From contig CATOTD010000003.1 in assembly GCA_951812995.1 (NCBI GenBank), positions 88,825-152,824 of the forward strand: a DNA stretch of 64,000 nt, in the 5' to 3' direction. The translations under genes were made by a program, and so were the position numbers. Within the stretch, counting starts at the first letter, position 1, and each line of letters begins with the position of its first letter. This DNA is from an uncultured Gammaproteobacteria bacterium (lineage in GTDB: Bacteria > Pseudomonadota > Gammaproteobacteria > Eutrophobiales > Eutrophobiaceae). Positions 48,201 through 58,510 of this stretch are shown in pieces. The notes beneath the pieces were generated by a model. It had not been told where the DNA came from. It worked only from the letters and a program-made list of their open reading frames with translations, and searched no databases.

Positions 48201-48671
48201 GACAAGTATTCCGGCAAGTATAGCAGTGGTGGTGGTCGCTTGTACCAGTCCATTGGCTCTCGCCAGATTATCCTTGCCCACCAGTTCCTTGATGTAGCCA
48301 TATTTCGCAGGCGAGTAAAATGCGCTTTGTAAAGCCAGCACAAAGGTCATGGCAAAGGCCGACCAAAACCAACCGAGGTAATAACATAGCGTAATACACA
48401 ATGTAATGCCGACAGCAACCCAGGCACTTATCCGCATGACTTTATTTTTTGGAAATTTATCGGAGCAAAAACCGGCCGACGAGATTAGAAGTATGAAGGG
48501 CAATAATATAAGCGCATTGACTATCGCGGTTAGAATGATTTGTTGCTGGCCGTCATAAATTTTGAACACCGTATTCTGAATAATAATTTTATGTCCAAGA
48601 TCAACAAAGGCATTCAGAAAAACGACCATGATATAGGGCAAGAAACCGTGATATTTGAATAATGTTTTCAT
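45225..48671 (-). CDS. Trifunctional LplT-PlsC-acyl-ACP synthetase fusion
   Basis: 1148 residues in three modules. Residues 1-415: major-facilitator lysophospholipid flippase like LplT (about 12 hydrophobic segments; SAFYSPAKYGYIKELV). About 430-640: PlsC acyltransferase (NHISWIDWG near 454, FPEGAISRTG near 524). About 650-1148: AMP-forming acyl-ACP synthetase (SSGSESTPKGVMLSHRN near 797, GYGATETAPVASV near 937, WYKTGDKGRLDEDGF). E. coli makes the same activities from separate lplT and aas. Expected role: uptake and reacylation of lysophospholipids. It lies between purA and the tRNA-Leu/rnr block, where neighbours would normally be adjacent. Confidence 0.92.
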   Translation of the reverse strand: MKTLFKYHGFLPYIMVVFLNAFVDLGHKIIIQNTVFKIYDGQQQIILTAIVNALILLPFILLISSAGFCSDKFPKNKVMRISAWVAVGITLCITLCYYLGWFWSAFAMTFVLALQSAFYSPAKYGYIKELVGKDNLARANGLVQATTTTAILAGILVFSILFEQLLANTRYDNTSSVLMYIAPIGWALVAFSIVELVLAYKLPQQQPVDKAMRFELKKYMRGHYLKFNLHAVFDRKVILLAIIGLSIFWAISQVMLAAFPAYAKASLHITNTIIIQGILACAGMGIVLGSVIAGRISKTHIETGLIPIGSIGIALCLFILPGLDNAYLQGMLFFGWGLFGGFILIPLNSLIQFHAQKDELGRVLAGSNLIQNTMMLSFLGISVFFAVYGIDSLGLFNMLLVVAIIGTIYTVYKLPQSLMRFIVAYIIGYRYRLQVLGLKNMPGKGGVLMLGNHISWIDWGIIQMASPRPIRFVIVRSIYERWHLKWFLDIFNVIPVSTSASKDALKQINASLNNGDVVCLFPEGAISRTGQLGAFQQGYEKAAAGAEAVILPFYIRGLWGSWFSRSSEKLKHLRSNGIKRDIIVAFGETLDIDTTSSDLKKIVFDISIDTWTHYTRDLPTMGAAFIDTAKRNGGRLAIADALTGTLSNHRLLTSVICFSRLIKHYSKEQNVGLLLPTSNAGAIANMATIVCGKTTVNLNFTASREVLQAAVSQAHIKTIYTSRKFMEKLTKKGIVLNNAFTDSRVIYMEDLKGEISAIARLRTLMAVILLPAGLLKLLYCRQVDINMPAAILFSSGSESTPKGVMLSHRNIMTNLKQISDTLNTQDTDVVMANLPLFHAFGLTVTTFMPLVEGIPTICHPDPTDAVNIAKAIAKYRATIFCGTSTFFRLYTKNPRIHPLMFESLRIVVAGAEKLSADVRDAFKLKFNKDIYEGYGATETAPVASVNIPDALDVNYWSVQLGNKPGTVGMPLPGTSFRIVDPDSLAALATGVEGLILICGCQVMLGYLGDAAKTHEVITLLDGKRWYKTGDKGRLDEDGFLTIVDRYSRFAKLGGEMISLTAVEEAARAALNQPELELVAVNLPDAKKGEKIVLMITQKIALTEIKKAMLAADVNPLMIPVGISVVDEIPKLGSGKTDFKLAKQLLMQT

Positions 48672-48780
48672 TTAATCTGTGCCCCCTCTCATTATTTTTA
48701 ATATTGCTTCTGTAGTAAATCAATACGCATATAACACCCGGCCAATAGCGATATCATGCCAAAAAAGACCGGCTTGTTAT

Positions 48781-50085
<1,305 letters not shown>

Positions 50086-51270
50086 TTATTGATTAATATC
50101 TTTAATGATCCACGCACCGTTTTCTAAAACGAGTTTCTGATCACAACCCATAGTGCTGGCTGATGCTTGTTGACCTTCTAATTCTTTAATGACGATATGG
50201 CCAGTGCTACGCAGTACATTAATTTTTTCATCTAATACAGCATCGGTTATTGCAGGTGCAAAAATTCTTGTAGCGGGGGTGGGTGATTGGGTTTGTTGTT
50301 TTAACAAAGATTTTACATCCGTACTGAATCCAGTGGCGGGTCTGGAACGGCCAAAGACACGACCAATATCATCATAGCGACCGCCGAAGGCCAAGCCTTG
50401 TCCAGCACCCGCAACAAAAGCACTATAAATCATGCCCGTGTGATAGTTATAACCACGCAACTCAGCCAGATCAATATTGATGGTTGCATCTGATAGCGCC
50501 GCTATCGATTCGGCTAATGTTTTAATTTCATCAATATACCGACTTATTTTGGGTGAACACTTTTTCAACCGTTGCTTTGCTTCATCTAAAACTGATATAT
50601 CACCATTTAACGCGATTAGATCCAGTAAGGCATGACTCGCGACATCCGTAACCTGCCATGTTTTATACAATGATTTTAATTCATCTTTTGCTTTGCGTTG
50701 CAAGGCTTCAAATACGGCTGCTTGTTGCTCAACATGCAAGGTCGACTCCGCGCTTAGTGTTCGAAAGATGCCAATGTGCCCAATGTCGATATACGTTTTA
50801 CTTATGCCTACCTGCTTTAAGGTTGCCAACATCAGCTTGACGATTTCGATATCACTGGCAATACCCGCATGACCATACAGCTCTGCACCCACTTGTAATA
50901 GCGAACGGGTTTCGCCGGATTTACCAGGTCGTGCATGTAGTACAGAGCCAAGATAAGAGAGTCGGACCGGGGTATCTCGTTTTAACAAGTGTGCATCAAT
51001 ACGGGCAACTTGCGGTGTTATATCAGCACGAATACCCATCAAGCGACCACTCAACTGATCGATTAATTTAAAGGTGTCTAAATCAAGGTCTTCACCTGTG
51101 CCCGTCAATAAGGATTCAAGGTATTCCACCATCGGGGGGATGACAAACTCGTATCCCCAAGTAGCGAACAGATCGAGAATCGTGCGACAAAGTTGTTCAA
51201 GTTCCTGTGCCTTTGGTGGCAAAATTTCTTCAACACCTTCAGGCAATAACCAGCGATTTGTAATGGCCAT
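50086..51270 (-). CDS. hisZ: ATP phosphoribosyltransferase regulatory subunit HisZ
   Basis: Histidyl-tRNA-synthetase-like regulatory partner of short-form HisG. WLLPEGVEEILPPKAQELEQ, motif-2-like RADITPQVARIDAH and the motif-3-like GLAFGGRYDDIGRVFGRSRPATGFS are seen; the anticodon-binding domain is missing, as expected for HisZ (394 residues). HisRS itself is less likely because catalytic motifs are altered and the neighbours are hflC and purA. Confidence 0.95.
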   Translation of the reverse strand: MAITNRWLLPEGVEEILPPKAQELEQLCRTILDLFATWGYEFVIPPMVEYLESLLTGTGEDLDLDTFKLIDQLSGRLMGIRADITPQVARIDAHLLKRDTPVRLSYLGSVLHARPGKSGETRSLLQVGAELYGHAGIASDIEIVKLMLATLKQVGISKTYIDIGHIGIFRTLSAESTLHVEQQAAVFEALQRKAKDELKSLYKTWQVTDVASHALLDLIALNGDISVLDEAKQRLKKCSPKISRYIDEIKTLAESIAALSDATINIDLAELRGYNYHTGMIYSAFVAGAGQGLAFGGRYDDIGRVFGRSRPATGFSTDVKSLLKQQTQSPTPATRIFAPAITDAVLDEKINVLRSTGHIVIKELEGQQASASTMGCDQKLVLENGAWIIKDINQ

Positions 51271-51277
51271 AATTTAA

Positions 51278-51475
51278 TCAACGCACAATGTATAACAGTA
51301 TCAAACCAATCGTCATACTGGTGATGCCTAAAAACCGTAACATCGTGTTATCCATTTGCGCCGCTGCCAGGAACATCTTGCGGATCCCTTCAGGATTTAA
51401 AAACGGCATCAAACCTTCTATTATAAAAACTAAAGCAAACGCGGCTAAAAGATCAGAGAAATTTATATCAAACAA
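51278..51475 (-). CDS. DUF2065 small membrane protein
   Basis: 65 residues with two hydrophobic helices (LLAAFALVFIIEGLMPFL and FLGITSMTIGLILLYIV) and the family motif NPEGIRKMF. Function unknown. It sits between hflC and hisZ as in many gammaproteobacteria. Confidence 0.9.
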   Translation of the reverse strand: MFDINFSDLLAAFALVFIIEGLMPFLNPEGIRKMFLAAAQMDNTMLRFLGITSMTIGLILLYIVR

Positions 51476-51555
51476 TCAACGCCACCATTTTAATCCATGG
51501 TACACATAGCCGTCTTTAGCATCTAAGTAATGTTGCCAACCCTTTACAGCCGATA

Positions 51556-52422
51556 TTATTCACCTTTTGCATTATTAAAATATCTAAAGAAATCAGATGT
51601 AGGTTCAAGCAACAGTACATCATTACTATTGCTGAAACTATTTTTATAGGCATTCAAACTTCGATAAAGAGAATAAAATTCTTCGTCCTTGGTATAGGCC
51701 GTTGCATAAGTTTCGGTTGCCCGAGCATCGCCTTCACCGCGAATAATTTCAGCATCACGATAGGCATCTGCCAGAATAATCTCGCGTTCGCGATCAGCAT
51801 TCGCACGGATCCGCTCCGCTGCTTCTGAACCGCGCGCACGAAAATCTTTTGCGACACGATTACGCTCTGCACGCATACGCTTATAGACCGAGTTACTGAC
51901 TTCTGTCGGCAAATCAATTCTTTTAGTACGTACATCAACCACTGTTACACCCAATTCCTGCGGCAAGTTTGAAGTACTTGCTGTCACGACATTCAGGATC
52001 TGGGTACGTTCTCCGGCTACAACTTCCTGCACCGTACGCGCACCGAATTCATCGCGCAAGGCACGGTTGATACGCTGTCCCAACAAGCCATTGGCATACA
52101 ACACATCACCACGGGTTGCCGTATAAAATATATCAATATCGGTAATACGCCATTTAGCATAATAATCAACAATCACATCTTTCTTTTCTACCGTCAAAAA
52201 GCGTTGTGGTTCTTGATCAAGATTCAAAAGCCGTTTTTCAAACTTTTGCGCAACATTCACCAGCGGCACCATAAAATGCAAGCCTGGTTTGTCATCCGAC
52301 CGGTGAATTTCACGGAATTTGAAGACTAAGGCCTGTTCCCATTGATTCACCGTAAAGATTGATGAATAGACAACGACCGCAATGATGATTAAGGGGATTA
52401 ATATTTTAGGATTCAAAGACAT
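51556..52422 (-). CDS. hflC: FtsH modulator HflC
   Basis: SPFH/prohibitin-like protein that with HflK cages the FtsH protease. Membrane anchor at about residues 6-24 (ILIPLIIIAVVVYSSIFTVN), SPFH domain (QWEQALVFKFREI; YYAKWRITDIDIFY), then a long coiled coil rich in Arg/Ala/Glu. 288 residues. The start overlaps the end of hflK by one base. Confidence 0.96.
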   Translation of the reverse strand: MSLNPKILIPLIIIAVVVYSSIFTVNQWEQALVFKFREIHRSDDKPGLHFMVPLVNVAQKFEKRLLNLDQEPQRFLTVEKKDVIVDYYAKWRITDIDIFYTATRGDVLYANGLLGQRINRALRDEFGARTVQEVVAGERTQILNVVTASTSNLPQELGVTVVDVRTKRIDLPTEVSNSVYKRMRAERNRVAKDFRARGSEAAERIRANADREREIILADAYRDAEIIRGEGDARATETYATAYTKDEEFYSLYRSLNAYKNSFSNSNDVLLLEPTSDFFRYFNNAKGE

Positions 52423-53546
52423 TAGCGTACTCCTCGCAGACGATCATCGATCCTTTGTCGTACATTGTCGATAGTGGTCGGCTGTGGTTCATTAAAAGTA
52501 GTGTTATCTGCGTTATTGCGAGGTCGCCTATCAATCAATTTATCGATAGGCAAATACATCAGGCTGTTACCGTTATCGTTATCGATAAGTACTTTATTGG
52601 TACTACTAAACACGGATTCAATCGCATCTAGGTATAACCTTTCACGGGTCACTGACGGGGCGCGTTGGTATTCAGCTAATAGTTGATCAAAACGACTCGC
52701 CTCACCTTCTGCTTTGGAAATGACACGTGACTTATAAGCATTGGACTCTTCACGCAAGCGTGCCGCACTACCACGTGCCTTGGGCAAAATATCATTACGA
52801 TAGGCCTCGGCTTCATTCACCTCGCGTTGTTCATCTTCGCGTGCTTTGATAGCATCATCAAAGGCATCCTTTACTTCCTCAGGTGGCTTAGCGGGTTGCA
52901 TTTCCGCCGTTGAGATATATATCCCTGTTTCATAATCACCCAGTGTTTCCTGGATCAACGATTGAATTTTTTCTGCGATTTCATTACGCCCTTCGGTCAA
53001 CACAAAATCTAGCTTATTCTTGCCAATCACTTCACGTACCGAGCTTTCGGTTACCTGTTGCAAGGTGGCTGCCGGGGAATGGACATTAAATAAATATTGT
53101 GTTGCATCCCCAATTCGCCATTGCACCGCCACTTCAACATCAACGATATTCTCATCCTGAGTCAACATCAATGCCTTATGTGTAATGGAACGCACTTGAC
53201 CAACATTAACCTTTTTAACAATTTCAACAGGTCTTGGAAAACGAATATTGAGGCCTGGATTCAGCGTATCAACGTACGCACCAAAACGGAGTACAACACC
53301 CCGTTCCTGTTGATCAATAAGATAGGTCATATCCCACACCAGCCACATTAACAGGAGGATGAGTCCCGCCACAAACGGGAACATGGAATTATTGCCGCCC
53401 GCCTTGCCAGGCCGGCCACCTAGCAGGCTGCCAAAGCTTTTTTGCATCTTACCAATAATCTCGTCAAGATCCGGTGGCCCACTGCCATTGCCACGATTGC
53501 CCCAGGGATTTTTATCCTTATTGTCAGGTGGTTCATTCCAACCCAT
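52422..53546 (-). CDS. hflK: FtsH modulator HflK
   Basis: Partner of HflC. A Gly/Asn-rich cytoplasmic N-terminus (MGWNEPPDNKDKNPWGNRGN) precedes one membrane helix at about residues 52-72, then the SPFH domain (QERGVVLRFGAYVDTLNPGL) and coiled coil. The C-terminal tail is polar and disordered. 374 residues is within the family range. Confidence 0.96.
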   Translation of the reverse strand: MGWNEPPDNKDKNPWGNRGNGSGPPDLDEIIGKMQKSFGSLLGGRPGKAGGNNSMFPFVAGLILLLMWLVWDMTYLIDQQERGVVLRFGAYVDTLNPGLNIRFPRPVEIVKKVNVGQVRSITHKALMLTQDENIVDVEVAVQWRIGDATQYLFNVHSPAATLQQVTESSVREVIGKNKLDFVLTEGRNEIAEKIQSLIQETLGDYETGIYISTAEMQPAKPPEEVKDAFDDAIKAREDEQREVNEAEAYRNDILPKARGSAARLREESNAYKSRVISKAEGEASRFDQLLAEYQRAPSVTRERLYLDAIESVFSSTNKVLIDNDNGNSLMYLPIDKLIDRRPRNNADNTTFNEPQPTTIDNVRQRIDDRLRGVR

Positions 53547-53658
53547 GTTATATTTCTCCAGCGAAAGTTTATGGGTATTTTAGCAACACCCTTAGGTTAT
53601 TAATTGTGATTTAACGTCTCTTAAATATTGTTAATAAATAAAGCATACGGCAACGATT

Positions 53659-54957
53659 TTAATAGTGCATAGGCTCTGACTGCAACTGTGAAATATCCAG
53701 GCTGGCTTCTTCACACAGTTTTTGCAATCTGCACTCGGCGAGTTCTACTTCCATCGTCCAGCCGCCTTTTGTGTTCTCATCATCCTGTCTAACGGCTCCA
53801 AGATCAAATAATTTAGCTCGCAACTGCCCGGCTGTTATGGGTAGATTCAAACGCTGTAGCCGCATGAGCCGACTTAACTTCTGGTCAATCTGCTTGAGTA
53901 ACAGCGTCAAACCTGCGCCTGTCTCGGCAGATAACCATATTCGAGTATGCGGATAATTATCCGTTGTTTCTACCCGGGCCGATTGCTCTGTATATTTATC
54001 AATTTTGTTATAAACCTCGATTTGTGGAACATGCGCCGCCCCAATTAATGCGATAACCTTGTTCACCGCATCAATGCGTTGCTGGCGCAGTTCATGATCT
54101 ACATCGATAACATGTATTAATAAATCAGCATCTCCAACTTCTTCCAATGTTGCTTGAAATGACGCTAGCAAATCATGCGGTAAATCCCGCATGAATCCTA
54201 CTGTATCCGTTAAAATAATGTTTCTGCCAGATCCCGTCTCAACCCGTCTTAAGGTTGGATCAAGCGTTGCGAATAATTGATTCGCTGCGCCGACATCGGC
54301 CCCGGTTAATCGATTAAACAACGTTGATTTACCAGCATTGGTATAACCTACAAGTGAGATCACAGGCGTTTCATTTTTCTTGCGTTGCTGCCGACTCAAA
54401 TAACGCTGCTTGCGTACTTTTTGTAGACATCGGTTAAGTGATTTTATGCGAAAACCAAGCAAACGGCGGTCAGTTTCAAGCTGCGTCTCACCCGGTCCGC
54501 GTAATCCAATCCCGCCTTTTTGACGCTCCAGATGCGTCCAACCTCTTATCAAACGGGTCGATAAATGCTGTAGTTGTGCCAATTCAACCTGTAACTTACC
54601 CTCATAACTACGTGCGCGTTGGGCAAATATATCCAGAATCAAGCCTATCCTGTCAATGACACGAACCTGGATATGGTTTTCTAAATTTCTTCCTTGCGCG
54701 GGTGACAAGGGGTGATTGAAGATCACGACATCAGCATGCAGTTGTACGACTTGCCGTGTGATCTCATTGACCTTACCTTTACCAATAAAGAATTGTGCAT
54801 CTGCTTTTTGACGAGGTGCCGTTATTGAACCGATGACATCAAGCCCCGATGCATCAACCAATTGAACAAATTCATCAAATGCACCATCCACCCTGGCTTT
54901 ATTAAAGTTGACATAGACGATTAAGGTACGCCGAATGACAGCGGTTTTTGATTTCAA
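53659..54957 (-). CDS. hflX: Ribosome-associated GTPase HflX
   Basis: GTPase that splits or rescues stalled ribosomes. N-terminal nucleotide-binding domain (residues 1-130; FFIGKGKVNEI, VIFNHPLSPAQGRNLE), the RGPGETQLETDRR signature, G1 GYTNAGKSTLFNRL (about residue 205), G3 DTVGF, G4 NKID, and a C-terminal domain. 432 residues. Between hfq and hflK, the conserved order. Confidence 0.97.
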   Translation of the reverse strand: MKSKTAVIRRTLIVYVNFNKARVDGAFDEFVQLVDASGLDVIGSITAPRQKADAQFFIGKGKVNEITRQVVQLHADVVIFNHPLSPAQGRNLENHIQVRVIDRIGLILDIFAQRARSYEGKLQVELAQLQHLSTRLIRGWTHLERQKGGIGLRGPGETQLETDRRLLGFRIKSLNRCLQKVRKQRYLSRQQRKKNETPVISLVGYTNAGKSTLFNRLTGADVGAANQLFATLDPTLRRVETGSGRNIILTDTVGFMRDLPHDLLASFQATLEEVGDADLLIHVIDVDHELRQQRIDAVNKVIALIGAAHVPQIEVYNKIDKYTEQSARVETTDNYPHTRIWLSAETGAGLTLLLKQIDQKLSRLMRLQRLNLPITAGQLRAKLFDLGAVRQDDENTKGGWTMEVELAECRLQKLCEEASLDISQLQSEPMHY

Positions 54958-54996
54958 ATGATTACCAGGCTAAATTAATAATGGTATTGACGATGC

Positions 54997-55242
54997 TCAT
55001 ACTGCTGCGCCAGATTCCTCATCTGTAGGAGGGAATTTAACATTCTTCGTCGGCACAATTGTAGAAATGGCATGTTTATACACCAGTTGGCTCACGGAGT
55101 TCTTCAGTAAAATGACAAACTGATCAAAAGATTCTATTTGCCCGCGTAATTTTATACCGTTTACCAAAAATATCGATACTGGGATACGCTCTTTTCGTAG
55201 CACATTTAAAAAAGGATCTTGCAATGAGTGCATCTTACTCAT
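54997..55242 (-). CDS. hfq: RNA chaperone Hfq
   Basis: Sm-like hexamer that pairs small RNAs with mRNAs. Start at 55242 gives [20 protein letters not shown], with AAGGAG 8 bases upstream; a longer in-frame TTG start has no support. Sm1 [20 protein letters not shown] and Sm2 [11 protein letters not shown] are canonical. 81 residues, with a short acidic tail. Confidence 0.98.
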   Translation of the reverse strand: MSKMHSLQDPFLNVLRKERIPVSIFLVNGIKLRGQIESFDQFVILLKNSVSQLVYKHAISTIVPTKNVKFPPTDEESGAAV

Positions 55243-55369
55243 AAATTTCTCCTTCAAATCTAATTATTATCAGTCGCATAAAAATCCCAACGACTTTTTT
55301 GTTTATTATTGCGTGAATGTATTATAAATGCTAGGAATTTGGGAAAAATTTACGGTTAATTATTGCGCA

Positions 55370-56299
55370 TCATTGCGCATCGAGATTTTTCAGAATATCA
55401 GAAAAAATTCCAGTTTCGTAGGCATCATACCATTGTGCATTGTTTTCAGACCGACACCAGGTGATTTGGCGCTTGGCCAAACGCCGTGTTGCGACAATCG
55501 CCGAGGTCTGCATTTCTGCATGACTACAGCATCCATCCAAATAGCGCCAAACCTGTCTGTAACCCACTAAACGCATTGAGGGCAGATTTAATGACAAGTC
55601 TCCGCGGTGGTATAAAGACTCAACCTCATTGACAAAGCCAGCTTCCAACATCGCCAAAAACCGTAATTTTACTCTTTCATGCAAGATGGCACGATCCCGA
55701 GGCATCAAGATAATTTTCTTAAGTGGATATGGAAAGGGCTTTTTTTGCTCTTCAGAAAAAAACGATGTTAATGTTTTGCCTGTTATTTCAAATACTTCCA
55801 ATGCACGTTGGATGCGTTGTGGATCATTTTTATTAATTCGAGTCGCAGCTTCCGGATCGACCTCGCCCAAGCGAATATGCAGGCTCTGCCATCCATCTGC
55901 CTCGGCCTCTGCTTCAAGTCTGGCTCGTATTTGATAATTGGCCGCAGGCAACGTTGCCATACCTTGCTCCAACGTCCGAAAATATAAGCCGGTACCGCCC
56001 ACAAGTACGGGCGTTTTGTTTTTGTCTAAAATCGCTTTGATAGCCACCATAGCCTCTTCTTGAAAGCGTGCTGCTGAATAGGATTCGAGGGGATCGCATA
56101 TATCGATTAGGCGATGCGGTGCTTTTTCCAATAGTGCTTTATCCGGCTTGCCAGTCCCTATATCCAGTCCACGATAGACCATGGCCGAATCAACACTGAT
56201 GAGTTCGCAATCCATGTTTTCATTTAAGAATACCGCCAGATCAGTTTTACCCGTTGCCGTAGGACCCATGATGAAAATAACACGCTGATCATTAGCCAT
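55370..56299 (-). CDS. miaA: tRNA dimethylallyltransferase MiaA
   Basis: Adds dimethylallyl to A37 of tRNAs reading U-starting codons. P-loop IMGPTATGKTDLAVFL, DSAMVYRGLDIGTGKP, LVGGTGLYFRTLEQG and the C-terminal RLAKRQITWCRSE are present. 309 residues. It follows mutL by three bases and precedes hfq, the usual run. Confidence 0.97.
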   Translation of the reverse strand: MANDQRVIFIMGPTATGKTDLAVFLNENMDCELISVDSAMVYRGLDIGTGKPDKALLEKAPHRLIDICDPLESYSAARFQEEAMVAIKAILDKNKTPVLVGGTGLYFRTLEQGMATLPAANYQIRARLEAEAEADGWQSLHIRLGEVDPEAATRINKNDPQRIQRALEVFEITGKTLTSFFSEEQKKPFPYPLKKIILMPRDRAILHERVKLRFLAMLEAGFVNEVESLYHRGDLSLNLPSMRLVGYRQVWRYLDGCCSHAEMQTSAIVATRRLAKRQITWCRSENNAQWYDAYETGIFSDILKNLDAQ

Positions 56300-56302
56300 G
56301 AT

Positions 56303-57970
56303 TTAATGCTTGAGCAGTGTAGCGACCGTTTCAGAATCCAGTTTTCGCCAGGGTAAGACGGTCGTCTTAGCAGCATTGTCATACTTGATGATCGCATACA
56401 GTAACTGTTTGGCACTGTCATCGTCCAATGCTGTACCAGAATCGTTGACATGTTGTGCCAGCTTATTGGCAATACTTGCACAGGTCTTGTCTTTAGTTAA
56501 AGCATCTAACAGGTCGGTCACTAATGAAATCGTCTCTGCATGAATCAAGAGTGATGGCATGGATCGAATCAATATTTGCATTGGTGCAATCTGCTCTAAT
56601 GCAAAGCCCCATTGTGCAATTTTATTTCCCTGTTGCAGCAGTAGTTCTATTTTTTCCTGTTGCAATTCACAACTGACAGGCACCAGAATCGGTCTTTTTT
56701 GAATCGATTTTGTCTGGAAGTCCGCAAGTAATTTTCGTGCTGTAATTAAAGCTCTGGATTTGGCAACATCAATTAAATATTGATCATTTTCAATCCTGGC
56801 AATGAGAAATTGACCCGCGCAAAGTGGAAAATACTGTGTTGTTGCCTTGCGGCTGTCAAGCATATCGATTTGTTTATAATTTGCTGGTCTATAAACGTTA
56901 ACGTATTCATTGCTATTTTTCTGATTGTTCGTATCACTCGTTATATAGGCAAAATTTTTATCCGTATTGATTATTGGTTTTCTGAAACAGGCCAACAGAC
57001 TACTATAAATAAAATCATGAATATCTCTTGCTTTTGCGAAGCGGACTTCCGATTTCGCTGGATGGACATTCACATCAACTAAAGCGGGGTCTAGTTCAAG
57101 GTGTAGTACGTAACTCGGATAACGGCCAATGGCAATACGATCATCATAAGCTAAACGTAGCGCATGATTGACATGCTTATCACTCACAATGCGACCATTA
57201 ACATAAAAATATTGGCGGTCTGATTGACTGCGGGCAACCTCATTTAAGCCTAGCCAACCCCATAAATGTAAGCCTTCTTTTTCTACGTCAACGCGCACAC
57301 TTTTGTTGACGAATGATGGTCCACAAACATTCATCACACGCTGTTCAATATCACCCTTACAAGCCAGTAAATTGAACAGTGACTGCTGGTTATGCCTGAC
57401 AAATATGCCTGTTGAAAAATGACTGAGCGCGAGTGCGCGGATCAATGTTTGAATGTGTAGGTACTCGGTTCTTTCTGATTTTAAGAATTTACGCCGACCA
57501 GGTGTCGAGAAAAATAAATCATGCACTTCAACTGTGGTACCGACCGCATGTGCTGCGGGCTTGATTTGCCCGGTATTATCAATACGCCATCCCTGTTCCA
57601 TACCGATAAGGCGTGATGTCATTTTAAATCGTGACACAGATGCAATACTAGGAATCGCCTCCCCCCTGAAACCCATGCTGACGATTTCGGATAAATCAGA
57701 AAACGTCGATAGTTTACTGGTCGCGTGTGCCTGTAATGCCAGTGTTAGATCGTCTTTATGTATACCCTGTCCATCGTCGCGTACACGGATCAAACTGACA
57801 CCAGCCTCTTCCAGGTCAATGTGAATTTTTGTTGCCGCAGCATCGATACTGTTTTCGATCAGCTCCTTTACAACGGCAGCCGGGCGATCAATCACCTCGC
57901 CAGCGGCTATCTGATTAACCACTGCAGCCGGGAGTTTATGGATGCGCGGGACACTTCCGATAACTGACAT
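56303..57970 (-). CDS. mutL: DNA mismatch repair protein MutL
   Basis: GHKL ATPase coordinating mismatch repair. N-box ELIENSIDAAATKI, RVRDDGQGIHKDDL, GFRGEAIPSIASVS, and the transducer VNVHPAKSEVRF are seen. The 555-residue protein has a short linker and a C-terminal dimerisation domain with no DQHAx2Ex4E endonuclease motif, which fits MutH-dependent gammaproteobacterial MutL. It is the first gene of mutL-miaA-hfq. Repeat array locus 4 starts about 55 bases upstream of its start. Confidence 0.97.
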   Translation of the reverse strand: MSVIGSVPRIHKLPAAVVNQIAAGEVIDRPAAVVKELIENSIDAAATKIHIDLEEAGVSLIRVRDDGQGIHKDDLTLALQAHATSKLSTFSDLSEIVSMGFRGEAIPSIASVSRFKMTSRLIGMEQGWRIDNTGQIKPAAHAVGTTVEVHDLFFSTPGRRKFLKSERTEYLHIQTLIRALALSHFSTGIFVRHNQQSLFNLLACKGDIEQRVMNVCGPSFVNKSVRVDVEKEGLHLWGWLGLNEVARSQSDRQYFYVNGRIVSDKHVNHALRLAYDDRIAIGRYPSYVLHLELDPALVDVNVHPAKSEVRFAKARDIHDFIYSSLLACFRKPIINTDKNFAYITSDTNNQKNSNEYVNVYRPANYKQIDMLDSRKATTQYFPLCAGQFLIARIENDQYLIDVAKSRALITARKLLADFQTKSIQKRPILVPVSCELQQEKIELLLQQGNKIAQWGFALEQIAPMQILIRSMPSLLIHAETISLVTDLLDALTKDKTCASIANKLAQHVNDSGTALDDDSAKQLLYAIIKYDNAAKTTVLPWRKLDSETVATLLKH

Positions 57971-58024
57971 GCAGTATATGATACGACAGCTTATAAAAAC
58001 TCGGTAGCCCGGACCTGTTTTACC

Positions 58025-58230
58025 TTAGCATGAGACCTTTGGACTAAAGCACTACTGGCCCAGCCCGGCTTGATCCAGCCCAGCTTGACCCAGATCAACC
58101 CGGCCTGACCACGACCGACCCCAGCCAACCCAGCCCGACCACACTTGACCTAGTCCGATCCGACTAAGCTCAACCCACGTCCGACGATGCCCGACCACGC
58201 TCAATCCGATCACGCTCGCCCACGCCCCAT
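58025..58230 (+). repeat. Degenerate pentanucleotide array, locus 4
   Basis: Opens with gcatgagacctttggactaa and agc, nearly the boundary motif of locus 1, then about 180 bp of C-rich pentamers (ccagc ccggc ttgat; ttgac ccaga; ccgac). Same plus-strand C-rich polarity as the other loci. It lies between the mutL start and an IS3-family remnant, so the mutL promoter must lie within or next to it. Confidence 0.82.
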
Positions 58231-58510
58231 GACTGAAAATTGGACTTGTCACAATTTAATGCCGCACGAATGAGAGCATAACGTGCAGTAAAGGAGATAG
58301 AATTATGGGTACAATAAGAACAGTAAGGACGGACGCGTTTCGTCAGGATGCGGTACGCATTGCTTTGACGAGCGGTTTGTCGTGTCGTCAGGTTGCGGAA
58401 GATTTAGGTGTTGGGCTGTCGCGCTTAAACAAATGGATAGTCACATACCGTGAGAGTGAAGTTGATTTGGATACAGATCGGAGCCTTGCGCTTGAGAATA
58501 ATCGGCATCT

